From Lophius americanus (taxonomy: Eukaryota > Chordata > Actinopteri > Lophiiformes > Lophiidae), in assembly GCA_037951165.1 (NCBI GenBank), contig JBBDHG010000014.1:6650001-6714000 (forward strand): DNA of 64,000 bases, in the 5' to 3' direction. The notes under the pieces are model-generated. The model made no database searches. It had not been told where the DNA came from and saw only the letters and a program-made list of their open reading frames with translations. Shown here one piece after another: positions 34,301 to 49,300 of the stretch; positions within the stretch are counted from its first letter, which is position 1; each line of letters opens with the position of its first letter. Made by a program: the position numbers and the translations under genes.

Positions 34301-37300
34301 TGTATTAATCTACCTTTAGAAACAACTGCCCTTTTTGTCTGAATTGTACTATATTATAAATAATGTAAATATGGCTGCATTACCCTGCCTTTGTATTCGT
34401 ACAATGTAGGGTAGTTTTAGAGATCAAACATGAAACGTCATAGTCGTCTAATATTTGTCCTTGAATATACTTGAATGTGAGGATGTGTCTGGTTGTGTGC
34501 ACTTATATGCGCACAAACCAGCAGCATATTGCCATAAATCAGCTGACTCTCCCATCAGTTTCATCACAAACACACGAAGTGGATGGAATTAGATGCGAGC
34601 CATCGCACTGCTCTTAGCTCCCATTGGAGGGCGCTACAGACCCTTCCCCAAAAACCCTCTTCATCCGTTTTAAACTTATATCAGCAGCTCATCGGAGTAT
34701 CCTGAGAAATGATTACTGTTGATGGGTTAGCTCATATGTGAGGAATGTTAAAAAGATTACAATGGATGACATCATATGGAGGGAGGGCTGAGGGTCAAGG
34801 AAGAGGTGATCAGATTTTGAGGCAGATCAAGATCTGGATGTTGTTCCAGAATATTTGTTAACATTACAGGATGTGGCATACAATGATTTCAAAGATTTTT
34901 CACCAAATAATAATTTGTATGTCTGAATGAAAATATTCAGTTGCCTGATATTTACTATTATATATATTTAATATATGACCACGTCTCCAGTACATAAGGG
35001 ACCACCCTACAAAACTAAATATTCTGTAAACGGCCGTGATGCTATTGTGAAACATTATTTTATAAGACTGGAGTTTTAACATTAATATTAACATTTAAGT
35101 TTCCATTGGAAAACAGGCTTTCAGCTACGCCGCTCCTTTTGCCTGGAACCAATTAACAAGAGCTTTGAAGCGTGAAGCCCTTATTACTGTCAATGTTTTT
35201 AAGGAAAAAATTGAGCACCTGTTTGCCACAGAGTGCTCCTGTTTTTGATTTGATTTTTCTTTTACTAAATAAGAATTGTCAGTTTATGTTTGTGCCTGTA
35301 ATTATCTGTAACTGTAACTGTAACCTAATGCTGCCTTCTTGGCCAGGGCCCACTTCAAAAAGAGTTGGAATTCTCAATGTGTTTACCCTGGTTAAATAAA
35401 GGTTATAACTAAAATTTCAAAGGCTGTTTTAGATATAAGACTACTGGTTGTAAAAGTTTCCCTGTAAATGGTTCAATTCTTTTTATGAATAAATATTATA
35501 CAGCATAGTAAGTTATTTTTAAAGTAACTGATGAACAGTTAACAGAAGCCTCTGTTTTGGTATTCATTCCTGATACACTCCAGTTTTGATGAGGTTGGCC
35601 AAAGTTTATGCTCTTAGGTATACCCTCTGATGTATACGCTGAGGTGTAGGTGCTATTGTATACGCTCTAAGGTATACGGGCAATTTTATACGGGCTATTT
35701 AATACATTTTGAGGTATATGCAATATTGTTTATGCGCTATTGCATACGCGCTGTTCCTCAGGCGCTGTTCCTCAGGTGCTATTGCATACCCGCTATTGTA
35801 TACCCACTATTGTATACCCACTATCGTATAGGCGGTATTTTATACGCTCTGAGGTATTCGTTCTGATTTATATGCTCAGTGGTATACGCTTTGATATATA
35901 TGTCAATGTCTGAAATATACGCTATGTAAGAAATAATACTTTCTCTAGCGATGGTGAATGAGTATATAGTATGTTAGAATATATATGCACACACTAGTGC
36001 TAATAAGCCATTTTCGGTATTCCAATATTAGGAGCAAAACCAACACAATATGATGTCGTTTGACCTGGAAGGATTTGGAAACTGAAATGGTGAGACATGG
36101 TACCAGTTTAACTTGTGGGAAATATAAGTGTTTGAATGGAACGGTGTGGTACCCACCGGCTGAACCGGAGCGTGTCCTGTTGCTGACCACCTGTTCCTGT
36201 GCCCTCTGCTCCGTTTTCACCACGTCCCAGCATGACTCCTCGTTCACCTCTGGGATGGGTAACTATCCACACCAACACACACATTTATGTCAAAGGAAAC
36301 AAACACACCTGTTTGAGCAGTTTTCTTGTCAGGATGAGGTTATATTTTACGGAGGCGCATTTGCATTCACAAGAAAAAACAATCAGACCCCTTATCTCGA
36401 ATCTTAATGATGACATCATGGTGTCGTTTACCTTGAGGTGGTTGTTGTTTGCCAGCAGATCTTCGTCTGTGTATCGAGGAGATGAGAGCAGGTCAGATGT
36501 CAGGTGCTGTGGGCTCGCTGACATCTTATGTGAATGGAGAGTGTCTTCATATACAGACAAAATCTAAATGACACGAAAGAGAAGAGAGGCATGTCAATGA
36601 AGGACCATCCCTAGATCCCTAGAAAGTCCCTTACAATGAACATAAAGGCATCAGAAGTGGACCGTTGAGTAACGGAAGGACGTGGTCTGGTTTGATGAAT
36701 CAATTTTTCCTTTTTTATCCTTTATCATCATTGTATGCGCACTACCTACCTGGGGGAGAGGTGGCACCAGGATGCATTATGGGAATAAGGCTAGCTTCAA
36801 GGGGACAGTTTGATGCCTCGGTCAATACTGTGCTGGGAAACCTTTTGTTAGGGGTATGCAATATTTACATAAAAATAGTATATCCATATTTTGGATTTTG
36901 ATATTGGATATTGGATTTTGCCCATAACAAAAATTAAACTATATTTGTCATCCTTTTTTTTTTAAGTTTAGTATTGTACTTGATCACTCTTGTTACCAGG
37001 ATATTAACTGTTGATTACTAATGATAGTAGTGGAAACAATATATTAAAGGAAAGCAGGTCTCATGTATTTACATCTAAGACTATACTCTAATCTTGATTA
37101 ATGAAAATATAACGAAGTTCACGATGGTTAAATAATAAGAATGATAAGAATAATAGACTGGAGAAGAGTAAATATTTGCGCTACAGAAAAATGAAGCAAA
37201 GGTGTTACCTGTTACCTGTATTGAACTGGCTTCATTTTAAGAAAATGAAAAATAATTCAGGATTCCACCCTGATTTCTGATGCTTGCCTGCACCTCAATG

Positions 37301-40300
37301 GCATAAAAACAAATATTTCCCACATACACCCAGAAACAACTGAATGTCTCTGACATATTGTCCCTTCCCCGGCTGTTAAAACTCACATACTGTCCTTCCC
37401 TCAAGGGAGCTGGTCTCCCCCGCTGCCCCTCTCTCATAAAACATTATGGTTAATTTAACTTAATTGAAATTAAATAATTGTGTAACATTTCATGATGATC
37501 CAACTTTTTCCTTGATATAATTTAACTTTAACGACAGTCATAGCGAGGAGACCGACCGCTGACGTCATTAGTAGGGTTAGAAATGCGGACAGAATCAAAT
37601 ATGAAATATTTTTTTACCAAATACAGTGATATTATGACGACATGGTGGGCAGGGTGAAAGTCAAATTTCAGCCGTAAATGTTTTAGCATCAACATTTTCA
37701 CAGAGCCCTCTCTAATATCGATTTGATATTGCTATAAAAACATCTACAAATTGATTCTCCAAAAACTTTTATTCAAGTTTTTCGTCAAAAAATAAATATT
37801 ACGAAATTACACTAGAACAGATCTTGATGACGTTCATCATGAACTTTGTTTACTGAAAGGACATTGAACACATCATCAAGTTTACCTCAATGCAATGTGC
37901 CGCTGACACAGAGACGTTAGAGCTCTCCCTTACCAGTAAAACTGTGTTTGATTATATTTGTTGTTCACACTTAAGCATTATTACTGTCGCTAGTCGCTTT
38001 TAATGAATTAAATAAGTAAGAAATTAGTGGGAAACACTGGGAGGAAGAGAAAAGTTGTAAAATTAAAAAGTAGTCTTATTTGCAACCATTATGGACGTCG
38101 TCTGTAAAGTTGATCCACATCTAGCAATTCAATCTTACAATGTAGATTGCAAAGCTGATGGTGTCTGTATATCATCTCCTGGCGCTGTGTCTTCTCTCAT
38201 TTTAACTTCAGTCATGTTTCTTTCGGTAGCGATGCTTGTTCAACTAGCACATGTGAGGGCCCACTGCATGAAGAATGCGTGGATGTGTTTTTGATTGTTT
38301 TTGTACAAGGTAACTTGAGCTCACACATCGTTAAAACAACAGTCCTACCATTCATGTGGAATTTGACACATAACATCTACCTGAACACTGCTTTTAACAG
38401 CATAGTTAGCTAGCAGTGGTTGTGGCAAGTAGTTGACCTGGTTATATTCCTCAGATCCCAAACCAGGTTATAAGGCTCCACCTGAAACTTACAGGACTTT
38501 AGGATCTGCTGCTAATGTCTTGGTTCCAATTACACAGCATACCTTCACAGGTCTGGTGGAGTCTATGCCACAGTGGGTCATATCTACTTTGGGAGATAAA
38601 TATATCTATCTATATATAGATAGATATATTACACACACAGGCACATTGAATGAAACAGAGGCATTGTTGAGAGAGAATCAGTTGAACCAAGACATACTTC
38701 ACATGCTAGACATTTTTTCCTACTGCTCTTTTTCTTCTTCCACTTGTTTATGCTTTTTTTTCACAGGCTCTTTAAATAGATTTGGTGGGATGACAGGGCG
38801 TAACGCTGACCGCCACAGCAGCAGAAACAGAAACCGTAAAAAGCCTGAGTGCTTCCTGCGGACTAACACCTCTGCTTCTAACAGCACTCCCATGATGTTG
38901 TGTATAAGAGGAGCTCAGCATAATTAAAGCTGTTACCAAACTAATTCTGCTTTCTCACAACATTTCACATTTTCAGTTATTCTGAATTGAAATGACAGAA
39001 CTGTTCCCTGAATATACTGCCGACTCTTAGCTTTGTTCTCAATTAAAAAACTTCCTGTCCCCATTTGGAACATTCCTGATCCATGTGCCTCCATACTCAC
39101 TATACAATACTCTGTTTGTTGTTGATCACCTGATTGTACATCCACATAGGCGTGCGCTCCAGTGGGAGGGCTGGGAATGTAACCGCAGCTTGCCAAACAC
39201 AGAGGAAGACCACAGACTCCCTCAAAAAATCTTCCTGTCACCGGGAGCTTGGTTCACCCACTGTTCTTCTACGGAGCCACCACAGAGGGGCAACACCCAA
39301 CAAGAACAGCAGTTCTAGAAGATGCTCTGATCCAGCCATCATCACAATTGTGGCCCTTATCAAAGACTCTTAGATCCTTGTGCTTGTCCATTTCTTGCCT
39401 CCAACACATCGATTTACATCATCAATCATCAATGTTGTTCTGACTTGCCTGTTGCTGGTTATAATATCGTGGCTGATTTGTGTACATGGACTAACCCTAA
39501 CCCTAACCCTAACCCTAACCCTAACCCTAATTCATAAATGAACTAAGCAGCCACCAGGGCCGCCCCATGATCATGTGTAATATCCAAAAGTAGAGCTTGA
39601 TTACGTAGCAAGATGGAGTCGGATGGGACTTCTTCGAGCCATATGCTAGATTTGATGGAGCTCTGGGGAGTTTGGAGGCCAAGTCCACATCTTGAACTCG
39701 TTGCTGTGTTCCTCCAATGATTTCTGAGCCCTTTCTGCAGTGAGTCAGGGAGTATTATCCTGCAAAAGAACACCCTGTGGCATTGGGCACTAATGTTTTC
39801 ATCAAGGTTCTGCAGCAAGTCTAGGTGGTCGATATCAAAGTAACAATCGTACGAGTTTCAGCAGAACTTTGACAAAAACATCAAGCTACCTCCTCCGGTT
39901 TGTCCTCTTCCCATTGCACCGGGGTCCAAAACATTTTTTTTAATATGGACCAGTTTCGTACTGATAGCCATTAACCAAAGACCCTGAATAAGTGGTAGGA
40001 ACATTGGGTTTGTTTCTCTTAGATAAATAAATTGGCAGACGTCGGAGCCAGCAACACCCGAAAAATGTTTCTTATGTCCAGTAGTCCAGTTTAGTTTGCA
40101 ATGCATTCATTGCAGAAATCCCACCTAAGACTATTCATTATCCGGAATGGCACAGAGATGTTATTTCAAGCAGATTGTTCAGTACACCATTATTTGGAAG
40201 TTCAAGAAGTTGATCTTCTTCTGGGGATTTCCAAAAGGATCACCAAATAACTCCTTTGCACTTCTTCAGTTGTTCGTGGCTGAGAAATACCACTCAAATT

Positions 40301-43300
40301 CCCATGACAGCAAATCCAGGAAACTGCACACTAGCCGGGTAAGGAGGTCCAGATTGTGTCTCCTACCCCCAAGTTCCAGTTTGGAATTGAACGCAGCAGC
40401 ATTATCCGCCAACCGAGCGAAAGACAGTTGTCGTTCTCCCCTGAAGTAAATTTGAGTCAGCATGTCAGCAGGTGAAGACAGCTGATATCCCTGTGTGAGA
40501 AAAAGTAGTTGGACTAAGGTCGTTTTTGAATGATGGGTGCTAAGTAGCAGTAACACAGTGTCTCATCCCTGGGTAAGAGACACTTATGCACCTACCCATC
40601 GACATGCTGGCAAATTAAACAGGATTCATGTTATTCATTCCCCGTCAGTATTTATGATGTTATAGCTAATCGTTGTATATGTCAAATTGACTGTGTAGTC
40701 CCCTTAACACGACTGACTTATACTCCTGAAGGCTCGTCCCTACTTGTCTTGCTGTCGGTGGACGCTTATTGGATGAAACCTTAAACCTCGCTCGCTAGTT
40801 GTCCAGGAGTAAAGATTCCAGTCCAGCATCATAAAGATCTTTGTCGGTTCCTCTCATGTGCGTCATGAAAAAATGTATTTCACCTACAAATGGACTGTAC
40901 TTATGTAGCGCTTTTCTAGTCTGCTTGACCACTCAAAGCTCTTACAACACCAGTCAGCATTCACCCATTCACACAAACTTGCATACCGTGATGATAGATG
41001 CTGCCATACATAGTGTCACATGCTCATCAGGAGCAGTAACCATTCACACCATCATTCACATACCAAAGGAACAGCCATTGGGAGCAACCTGGGGTTCATT
41101 ATCTTGCTCAAGGACACTTTGACATGTGGACCTCAGGGGCCAGGGATTGAACCAACCACCTTCAGATAAGTGGAAAATCGCTCTACTAACTGAGCCATCA
41201 TCTCCCCGTCACTGTCTAGGGATAGTTTGTAATAACTATGAGTCCTAGATAATGTGTCTACACAGGAAATGCAGCCTCACCTCATCATGGGCTTTAATGT
41301 GAATACTCCGGGTTCTCTCCCCCACCGTCCAAGAACCGGCGTTTAGAAACTGTCCGTTAAACGGTGCCAGTTTGTCTGTGTTCAAGAAGCCCCTGAGGAG
41401 AAAACATACACATGGACAGGAAAACCGATAGAAGTCTACAGATCACTCGAAGGAATATGAGACGTGTATTTTATGATTCGGCATACTATTACTGATGTCT
41501 AGATGTCTGACGATAAGAGAATCTTAACGCTCAGGCCTTTATGTCACGGTGTCACTTAATCTTCTTACAATTCAATGTTTTTCAACATTTCCCCCAATCA
41601 TATAACAATTATTTACACAACCTGTTACACAAGCGGGTGTAGCGCACCTTCACTATGAATGCAATGGAGGCATAATGAAGGGTCCCTCTGACAATCAGGT
41701 ATGCAGCCCAGAATTATGAGATTTTACAGCACCTATTCGCAGTGATCGGTTAACAGCTAGTGGCCGGTAACTGGTGGTACCGGTTGGAAGCTGGTAGCAG
41801 ATACCAGCTAGTCGAAGTTCACAGCTAGTAGAAATTAAGGGCAGATTACTGCTAGTAAAAGTAGCGGCTAGTATCAGTTAACAGCTAGTGGCAGTTAACA
41901 ACAAGTATTTATTGGTAGCTGTTAGCAATTAGCGGTTAGTTGCATCTAGTTGCTTATTCAAAAGAAAAAATATCCTCAGATTAATGAGACAAAACGAGGT
42001 CGAAGAATTCCTTTTCCTTTCTGTTGTTTTCATGTGACTCCCCCGTTGAGGGGGCGCTGCTCGACAGTCTATCTTGTCAAACTATTGTGATACTACTATT
42101 CCATCGTATGTAATGTCTGCTTTGCGAGCAGAATCCCGGCTCTCTTCTCAAACCTCTATTTGCATCTGCTTTCGTTTTGTTCAGTGTAAACAAACAACTG
42201 CATCAAGGAGACGGGTCTTCATCAGAGCGCTGTTGAGTTATCTGACGGTTCCGTGATGTAGGAGATGAAGTGCTTTTAGAATTATGAATGTTGAGACTGT
42301 ATGTCACTCCCTGTGCAGACAATATTCCCCTCCAGTTAATCTTCCCCAGGAATCCCTAAAATCCTGCCATTTTAGTAGTTTGAAAAGGAGCCCTCTATGT
42401 AGAGAGGTTTTGGAGGATTTCTCATGTTCAACTCAATAGCTGCTTTTGTTTTATTACCTGCGTCGGTTCCCTCCGTTCCATCCTGGCTCCACATTGGTGC
42501 CTTTGTCCTCTTTCTTGACGCTGTTGTGAGCCATTTGTGGTCCATGCTCCTCCTCAGTGGGAGCCGTGGCTACACACATCCTCCAGATACTGCTCTCCTA
42601 TAATGACACAGAGAATAATGCCAATTCTGTCAGGGAGGTAGATATATCTGATTGAGGTGACAGCAGTAGGGTTTGAAATTTTCAGAGGATAGTATGAAAC
42701 CAAATATGGAGAATCTGGTCAACATGAATAATCCTGGTATTTATAATTATAGAATAATATGACAGAGTCTTTGATATAAATCTCTTTATGACAACACCAG
42801 GATGACGTAGGTTGGACATTATTTCTGCTGGTATGTGATAAAGAATGATGTCATGAATTATTCCCAGAGGATAACAAGACTCCACTGCATCTTAGTTCCA
42901 AGGTTGTTTAGTAGTGCCGCAGGTCATTAACCACATCCAGCTGTGACTGGATGACTGGAACCAATAAAAAATAAAAAATAAATTTTCTAAAGAAATCTGT
43001 TAATGTTCTCAATATCAGCTAGCTCTACTATTATGTGTATTGAATCATTACTGACTTAGCTGATTCTTTTGTTAGGTATAAATTATTGATTTCTGACTCA
43101 GTAGGATGTATTTATATTGCCCAAAAGTCTGGGATATTATTTAATCATCATCGCCGTGTTCACCGCCACAGAGCCTTCGTGTTAGAAAGATAACTCATGC
43201 CTTTACCTGTTATTTATTTATTATTAATTGGGCGCAAATGGATCAAGTCCAGGGGATCTGTGTTCTATATCCTATTGTACCATATTGTATTGTATGTATT

Positions 43301-46300
43301 TTACTCACTATGGGACAGTTTTTATTTCAAACATTATTCTTTTTCAAGTCTTCCTAAAAGTTCGCCCGATTTTGTCCAAATTTGATGCATATGAGTCAAC
43401 AGTAAGTAGATCTATCTTGCATATATATTTTTATCTATTAGTTCATATTATACTCTAATTGTTCTTATTTTACTGACTGATGGCAGCTTTTCTATGAAAA
43501 CACTAATATATAACTTCACATTTAAATGTTAAGAGTTCAATTAGGGTTAATGCATGTAAAATGCAAGGAATTCAGGTTGTTGCACTGTCATGTTTGCACA
43601 AACAAGATTGCGGCCACTGTGGAGGACGGCCAGCTCCTCTGGAGAACAAAAACCTTTTCTAAGCTAGCATTAAAAAAGCAATTCTTATTTTAAGCTGATT
43701 ATACAAACAAAAGCATTCTTAGGAATATAACTTTATATTTATTCAAAGATAAGTACACACCTATATTTTACTACTGCTCTGCATTTGCAGAAAATCTATA
43801 CTGTGTGGGAAATATAAGGCAACAAATAGCAAGATGTAAAGCAAAAGCAAAAGCAAAGAGGTTATCAAATATTAAGACTTCTTATTCTGAGGACCATTCA
43901 TGTACAAAATCTACTCCTTAATCTCTGCTAGCAAAGCCAAATAAAACCTATAACCGAGGGATCATTCAAGCTTTTATATGTAGAGCAGTTACAGTACAAT
44001 TATGTTCAGATTTGTTTGATATCCATATGATGACGACCTCTGGTCGTACCTTGATGCTAAAGGACCTCCTTAAGCTCCTTTTAGGCTCCCTGATGGTGGG
44101 TTGTTGGACTTGAGCATCGGTCTCAGGTTCTCCTGATTGCTGGATTGTCCTCCAACGCCTGTAATCTGTATGGCTGTACCATGTTTCACCTCCAGTTGTA
44201 ACGCCTGCTTTACAGTTTGGACCCGATGTCCAGCACCCGTCTGATACTTCCCCAGCATGCCTCTCTTCCAGATGGTCATCATTTGTTTTAGAGTGACACA
44301 AAATCAGGGATCTGGACATGGTAAAAGGAAAGTCAGAATGTCAGTTTTTCCCAGTTAATGCAACACTTCCTCATTTTTAAATGATAGAACATGGTATATA
44401 TACAAAGTTTAGTATAGGAATATTGGTAATCAGCCATAACATAATAAACATAGAATAACTGACTGCAAATGAAGTCAGAAAAAAATTGATTTTTCCCATT
44501 CATCTATCAGATGTGTGTGAGGAGCAAAGACTAGCCCGCGTTGTCCATTCTCACAGAAGAGTAACTGCAGCACAAATTGCTGAAAGGGTTAATCTGTGTC
44601 TGATGGAAAGGTTTCAGAACACATATTGCATCCTAGAACTTTTTAGGACACCAAAAGGATAATGGGCAGTGGCTGATTTGTTTAAATGGCAGTGGAAAAG
44701 TAGCCACAATTGTACCAGACCTTCATGTGTTTAGCATTGAGAACAGATGCAGATGCTTATTATGAGTACAAATACTTATGTAACTGAGGTTACATCCATC
44801 GCAATGCTACGAGGGCTAAAACAAGCCAGGATTGACTTTCGGCTTAGCACAGACTGCAGCTCCAGGTTGAATGTCCATCGGCCATATTTCATCTAAACTA
44901 ATGGAAGTCTTAAGGTCATGGAGCTTGTGTTATGGTATCCTGGTTTTCTCCTTGCCCCTTTTTTTTTTATCTCATCTCAATGTTTCCTGGTTTAGGCTGC
45001 AGCAGAAACATCTGTACCTCATTCATACCATCAGGTTCCAGATGTATTTAACCTTGTTCTGCACTTCTTCCATGCTCCAATGATGGGGTTGCTACTTATC
45101 ATTAAGTTAATGTGTGATTTTCCCTTTGTCATCTGTGTTTATATCTGCTTATCGGTCAAATCGCCTCTCACGATTCAAGCATGAGGCCATCTCAGCAGTC
45201 AAGCCCCAACAACGAGTGGGTCCAGTTTTTAGGGCATCACATTAGAAAAAGAGACTTTGGATCCAGATTATGTGCTGTTAAACAATCTGTACACATCCTA
45301 CGGTAAGATGAAAAGGGGTTACGGGGTCACATATCTTCACTGAGGGACAGGTATAGGGACATTATCCAGATTCACACAGTGAAACAGTCCAGGTTCACAT
45401 AGCGAAACAGTCTAGGTTCATACGTGAGACAGTCCAGGTTCACTCAGTGAAACCATCAGGGTTAATACAGTTATACTGTCAAAATTCACAGAGTGAAACA
45501 GTGCAGGTTCATACTGTGAAACTGTCCATGTTCATATAATTAAACGGTCCAGGTTCATACAGGGAAACAGGCCATGTCCAAACAGTGAAACATTGCAGGT
45601 TCAAATAGTGAAACAGTCCAGGTTCATACAGTGAAACAGTCCAGGCCCAAACAGGGAAACAGTCCAGGTTCGCACAGGGAAACAGTCCAGGTTCACACAG
45701 TGAAACTGTTCAGGTTCACACAGTGAAACTGTTCAGGTTCATACAGTGAGATAGTCCAGGTTCACAAAGTGAAACAGTCCAGGCTCACACATAGAAACAG
45801 TCGAGGTTCATACTGGAAAACAGTTCAGTTCACAAAGTGAAACGGTCAAACAGCGAAACGGTCCAAGCTCATACAGTAAAATAGTCCGGGTTTACAAAGT
45901 AAAACGGTCTAGGTTCATACAGTGAAACAGTCCAGGTTTACAAAGTGAAACAGTCCAGGTTCAAACTGTGAAACTGTGCAGGTTCACATAGTCAAACGGT
46001 CCAGATTCACACTGTGAAACAGTCCCAGTTCACACAGTGAAACAGTCCTGGTTCACATAGTGAAAAAGTCCATGTGCATACGTGAGACAGTCCAGGTTCA
46101 CACAGTGAAACAGTCCAGGCTCACACAGTGAAACAGTCCAAATACATACTGTGACACAGTTCATGTACCCACAGTGAAATATTTGAGGTTCATACATTGA
46201 GATAGTCCAGGTTCACCCAGTGAAACAGTCCAGGCTCACAGAGTGAAATATAGTTAAACGGTCCAGGTTCATACTGTGGAACTGTCCAGGTTCGCTGAGT

Positions 46301-49300
46301 TAAACAGTCCAGGTTCACACAGTGAAACGGTCCAGGTTCAAACAGTGAAACAGTACAGGTTCATACTGTGAAACTTTCCAGGTTCACATAGTTAAACGGT
46401 CCAGTATCACACAGTGAAACAGTCGAGGTTCACATAGTGAAACGGTCCAGATTCATACAGTGAGGCAGTCCAGGCTCATACAGTGAAACTGTGCAGGATC
46501 ACACACTGAAAAAGTCAAGGTTCAGACAGTGAAACAGTTCAGGTTCCCAAAGTGAAAAAGTCCAGGTTCATACAGTGAAACAGTAGAGGTTCATACAGTA
46601 AAACCGTCCAGGTTCACAGAGTTAAATGGTCCAGGTTCATTCAGGGAAACTGTCCAGGTCCACACAGTGAAACAGTGCAGGCTCATACAGTGAAACAATC
46701 CAGGTTCACAAAGGGAAATAGTTCAGGTTCCCACAGTGAAACAGTCCAGGTCCATAGAGTGACAAGTCCAGGTTAACATAGTTAAATGGTCCAGGTTCAT
46801 ACAGTGACACAGTCCAGGTTCATACTGTTAAATTGTCCAGGTTCACAGACTTAAACTGTTCAGGTTCATACAGTGAGACAGTCCAGGTTCACAAAGTGAA
46901 ACAGTCTAGGTTCATACAGTTAGCGTCCAGTTTCACATAAATAAACGGTCCAGGTTCATACATTGAAATAGTTCTGGTTCACACAGTGAAAGAGTTCAAG
47001 CTCATAGAGTGAAAGAGTCCAGGTTCTCATAGTTAAACAGTCCAGGTTCATACAGTGAGACCGTCCAGGTCCACACAGTGAAAAAGTCACAGGCTCACTC
47101 AGTGAAACTGTCCAGGCTCACAAGGTGAAACAGTTCATGTTCCCACAGTGAAACAGTCCTGGTCCACACAGTTAAATAGTCCAGGTTCACACTGTGAAAC
47201 AGCCCTGGCTCATTCAGTGAAACAGTCCAGGTTAACATAGTTAAACGGTCCAGGTTCGTACAGTGAAACAGTGCAGGTTCATATAGTGAGACAGTCCAAG
47301 TTCACAAAGTGAAACAGTCTAGGCTCACACAGTGAAACAGTCCAGGCTCATACAGTGAAACAGTCCAAGTTAACATAGTTAAACAGTCCAGGTTCATACA
47401 TTGAAATAGTCCTGGTTCACACAGTGAAAGTGTCCAAGCTCATACAGTGAAACAGTCCAGGTTCTCATAGTTAATTGGTCCAGGTCCACACAGTGAAACA
47501 GTGCAGGCTCATACAGTGATACAGTGCAGGTTCACAAAGTGAAAGAGTCCAGGCTCACAGAGTGAAATATAGTTAAACGGTCCAGGTCCATAGAGTGAAC
47601 CGTCCAGGTTCAAACAAATAAACGGTCCAAATTCATACAGTGAAACAGTTCAGGTTCATACTGTGGAACTGTCCAGGTTCGCTGAGTTAAACAGTCCAGG
47701 TTCACACAGTGAAACAGTCCAGGTTCAAACAGTGAAACAGTGCAGGTTCATACTGTGAAACTGTCCAGGTTCACAGAGGTAAACGGTCCATGTTCACATA
47801 GTGAAACGGTCCAGATTCATACAGTGAGACAGTCCAGGTTCATACTTTGAAACTGTTCAGGTTCCCACAGTGAAACGGTCCAGGTTCATACAGTGAAACC
47901 GTAGAGGTTCATACAGTGAAACCGTCCAGGTTCACAGAGTTAAATGGTCCAGGTTCTTACAGGGAAACTGTCCAGGTTCACATAGTAAAACGGTCCAGGT
48001 TCATACAGTGAAACAGTCCAGGTTCACACAGTGAAATAGTTCAGGTTCCCACAGTGAAACAGTCCAGGTCCATAGAGTGAACAGTCCAGGTTAACATAGT
48101 TAAATGGTCCAGGTTCATACAGTGACACAGTCCAGGTTCATACTGTTAAATTGTCCAGGTTCACAGAGTTAAACGGTTCAGGTTCATACAGTGAAACAGT
48201 CTAGGTTCCCACAATGAAACAGTCCAGGTTCATACAGTTAGCGTCCAGTTTCACATAAATAAACGGTCCAGGTTCATACATTGAAATAGTTCTGGTTCAC
48301 ACAGTGAAAGAGTTCAAGCTCATAGAGTGAAAGAGTCCAGGTTCTCATAGTTAAACAGTCCAGGTCCACACAGTGAAAAAGTCACAGGCTCACGCAGTGA
48401 AACAGTCCAGGCTCACAAGGTGAAACAGTTCAGGTTCCCACAGTGAAACAGTCCAGTTCCACACAGTTAAACTGTCCAGGTTCACACAGTTAAACTGTCC
48501 AGGTTCACACAGTGGAACATTCCAGGCTCATACAGAGAAACAGTCCAAGTTAACATAGTTAAAAGGTCCAGGTTCATACTGTGAAACTGTCCAGGTCCAC
48601 ACAGTGAAACAGTGCAGGCTCATACAGTGATATAGTGCAGGTTCACAAAGTGAAAGAGTCCAGGCTCATACAGTGAAACAATCCAGGTTCACAAAGTGAA
48701 ACAGTCAAGGCTCACACATAGAGACAGTTCAGGTTCCCACAATGAAACAGCCCAGGTTCATACAGTTAACCGTCCAGTTTCACATAAATAAACGATCCAG
48801 GTTCATACAGTGAAACAGTTGAGGTTTAAATGTGAAACTGTCCAGGTTCACATAGTTAAACGGTCCAGTTTCTTAGCGTGAAACTGTCCAGGTTCACATA
48901 GTTAAACAGTCCAGACTCATACAGTGAAACAGTCCATGTTAACATAGTGAAACAGTCCAGACTCATACAGTGAAACAGTCCATGTTAACATAGTGAAACA
49001 GTCCAGACTCATACAGTGAAACAGTCCATGTTAACATAGATAAATGTTCCAGGCTCATACAGTGAAACAGTCCAGGTTAATAGATTGAAATAGTCCTGGA
49101 TCACAAAGTGAAAGAGTCCAAGCTCATACAGTGAAACAGTCCAGGTTCTCATAATTAAACAATCCAGGCTCATAGAGTGAAACAGTCCATGTTAACATAG
49201 ATAAATGTTCCAGGTTCACACAGTGAAACAGTCCAGGTTCACACAGTGAAACAGTGCAGGCTCATTCAGCGAAACAGTGCAGGTTCACACACTGAAACAG

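Noticed and set aside
41179..41197. A tRNA gene on the minus strand
   Set aside because: A and B boxes are present but no cloverleaf closes around them; it is the head of a SINE.
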